Shown one piece after another: positions 61,860-64,000 of a stretch of DNA of 64,000 nucleotides. Below the pieces are notes generated by a model, which was not told where the DNA came from, ran no database searches, and saw nothing but the letters and a program-made list of their open reading frames with translations. The stretch spans positions 930,001-994,000 of the forward strand of contig OZ237746.1 of assembly GCA_965178125.1 (NCBI GenBank), read 5' to 3'. This stretch comes from Bilabrum cf. latius. Taxonomy: Eukaryota > Bigyra: Bicosoecida > Bigyra > Bicosoecida. The translations under genes and the position numbers were made by a program. Position 1 is the first letter of the stretch. Every line of letters begins with the position of its first letter.

Positions 61860-64000
61860 TGCCATCGTGGTCGGCACGGGGAGGGGGCTCTGGGGTTGCC
61901 CCCTTTGCCTCTCTCCTTGCCTGTCACTTTGTCGAACCTCGACTGAACGGCATGGGCTTCTTGCTCTCGCAATCGGCCGGCCGCTGACTTGCTTGGCCGC
62001 GTGCCCGAGGGCTCGCTGCCAGGCCCGCCGCGGGGTCCCCGTTTGACCGGGTCGTCCGCAGCGGTTGCCCACTTGCCGTGAATCTCTTGTTTGTCGCATT
62101 CTCCCTCCTCGGCCCGCGCTAGAGTTGGCACAGAAAAGAGCTGTCCTTGCCCGCTGCTTGCCGTGGGGCGCGCAGTGTCGGATCGCAAGCTTGTCTGTCT
62201 CTAGGGAGCCGTAGGTGCAGGGTCGGTGTCACGCATCGCCTTTGACATCAACGCGGCTGGAATCGTCCCGAGGGAAGACTGCCTGCTGCGGACGTCGGGC
62301 TTGCGCGCCGGGCCTCTGCTCAGTTGTGCTGTCTACTCCACACCTTTCCAGGCTGCGGTATCCAGTACGAACCAATCCCGCTCGCTTGGCGAGTCCGTCG
62401 CTCAACCCCTGAATTCCTACCAGCTGTGCCAGTCTTTGCAGACGGCTCTTGAAGCGGTAAGAAGGGGAGTGCTCGTGGGCTCAAGCCTCGCTTGCTCGTT
62501 GCGCCGCGGATCTGTCGCTCGTCTTCTCGGTCGTCGGCTGGGCCTTTCGGTCCAGGAGTCCTGCAGAAGCACATCGCATTAGATCAACGCTGCGTCTAAA
62601 GTTGCCGCGCGCCTGGCTCAAGGCGTTGTGCTGGCGGGACAGCTCGCTTTCGCTTGCTCTCCGCCGGCTGCCGAGCCGGGTGCTGCTGCTCGCCGCGTCG
62701 GACCGCAACAGGACTCGCAGCGCTGTCCAATCAGTACGGGTTGTACTAATTAAATGGCATGCAATTCCTTTTAAGTTGTTACGGGACGCTGTCGAAGACA
62801 GTGGCGGGAGGAGGTGCCTGGTCCATCCGGGTGCCGGGCCCATTGCTGGGCGGCTCACCGGAGGCCGACTCGCCCCTCTTACAGTAGGTAAAAAATTGGC
62901 GTGTGACTCGTCAGCTGCGCAATCCTGTACATCGGTTGCAACCTGGCATTTTGGCACGCCGCAGATCGCGTACTGGGGACGCCCCAACCGGCCCGGACTT
63001 GGGCTCTCAGAATCGCGCGCTGCTATTCAGCACTCCGCAGGCCACAACGGCTTCTTTCACGCGTGCCGACGGCGTCTCATCCGCGCATAGCATGTCGCTG
63101 TACTGAAATATTGCGTTGATTGGAAGCATGCACGTTGAAGCGATTCCTACCGCGGCAAAGTAGCAACTGAAGCACCTCGTGCACCACACTTCGCCGGCCG
63201 CAGAGACTTCTCCACGACTGCACACATCGCATCGCAGCGCAACGAATGCACTCCATTCCGTTCCAATAGAATTCATATTAGATTTGCTGCGGCGCACGAT
63301 CAAGATGGCTGTGAGGTTCGGCTGCAGCTTGTGCAAGACGGCATTCCAACGGCCTGCAACCAAGCAGCCGGTCACTGCTTGCACTTTCCCGGCAGATTTT
63401 CTTGTTCCAACTGTTCGGATTCCAATCTATTATACATTTAAATTGGTTTGAATGGCTTGTCACTGCCTGGTATTGTCTGTGGGCGCGGGGCTGCGAGCTC
63501 TGACCACCAGCCAGCCCTCCCGGGCCTCCGCCGCGCCCCATTGCCGAGATGAAAACGGAGCCCATGCTCTATGCAGCCGGTTCAGCCCGCAATCTATGCC
63601 CCCCTTACCTGTGGATGTGCCTCAATCCGTCCTAGCTGTCAGCAATCGAGCAGAACAGCGACCCATCGAGAGCAGGCCGTGCGCGACCGCCCGGCCGGCC
63701 CATTCCAAGCTGCGCTTCTGCGCAAAGTATGCGTGCCTAGACCGCACCACATACTTTTTCTTGCAGTATTGTTCATTCCACCTGCTCCTTGGGCTCCGAC
63801 AAGACCTCCCCTCCGTCAAACCGCGAGCCCCACCCCGAGCGACAAGCAATTGCTCTACTCTGGCGGTGCAGCCGAACCAGGTCTCGAGCTTGGCCCCGCC
63901 CACACGGCCGTTCCAGGAGTTATCCGCAATCTTGCTTCTAATATGTCTAAATCATCGTCCAGGCGCCCCAAAGTTGCCTCGACCTGCCCTGCGGCCGAGA
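61860..64000 (-). other. rDNA intergenic spacer, copy 6 (cut by window end)
   Basis: First 2141 bp of the spacer adjoining the 18S 5' end; the hairpin copy is at 63724-63757. The array evidently continues past the window. Confidence 0.9.

Overview
This is eukaryotic nuclear DNA. Its right four-fifths is a tandem array of ribosomal DNA (18S-5.8S-28S, all transcribed right to left on the minus strand). The left fifth is the array flank, packed with mobile and repeated DNA. No bacterial-type operon, CRISPR array or tRNA gene was found. The 18S rRNA is short (about 1.70 kb), the 28S is about 3.16 kb, and neither shows an intron. I could not place the organism from memory; a protist or alga is most likely.

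Layout. (1) 1-1639: the end of an AT-rich Polinton/Maverick- or virophage-type element, with a cysteine protease (cut by the window edge), a small zinc-finger protein on the opposite strand and a complete DDE integrase with a C-terminal chromodomain. Protease and integrase are open only if TAG is read as an amino acid. Ten in-frame TAG codons, including the one in the integrase motif WTD[TAG]GKEF, fall where glutamine fits, while TAA and TGA end the genes. This is the most interesting signal in the window. (2) 1640-9305: an AT-rich repeat field with a ~166-bp period, interrupted by a 6.48-kb GC-rich insertion (1708-8185). The insertion has LTR-like direct repeats at its ends and a minisatellite of 17 copies of a ~284-bp unit inside. 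(3) 9306-10673: a 44-bp hairpin at the AT/GC boundary, then a possible small spliced host gene on the minus strand. (4) 10674-12000: a diverged intergenic spacer (IGS) that marks the edge of the rDNA array.

(5) 12201-40835: a contig between two 200-N gaps whose length is exactly three rDNA units (3 x 9545 bp) and whose two ends abut at the same point of the 18S gene. This is probably a linearised assembly-graph cycle. (6) 41036-64000: further units in the same orientation, up to the window end inside an IGS. Each unit is, in transcription order, 18S (1699), ITS1 (511), 5.8S (~152), ITS2 (547), 28S (3157) and IGS (3479). Copies are almost identical; I saw only two base differences between units.

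Functionally, the array makes the pre-rRNA for ribosomes. Transcription runs leftwards, so the last unit is transcribed toward the mobile-element flank. The two gaps hide an unknown number of units.
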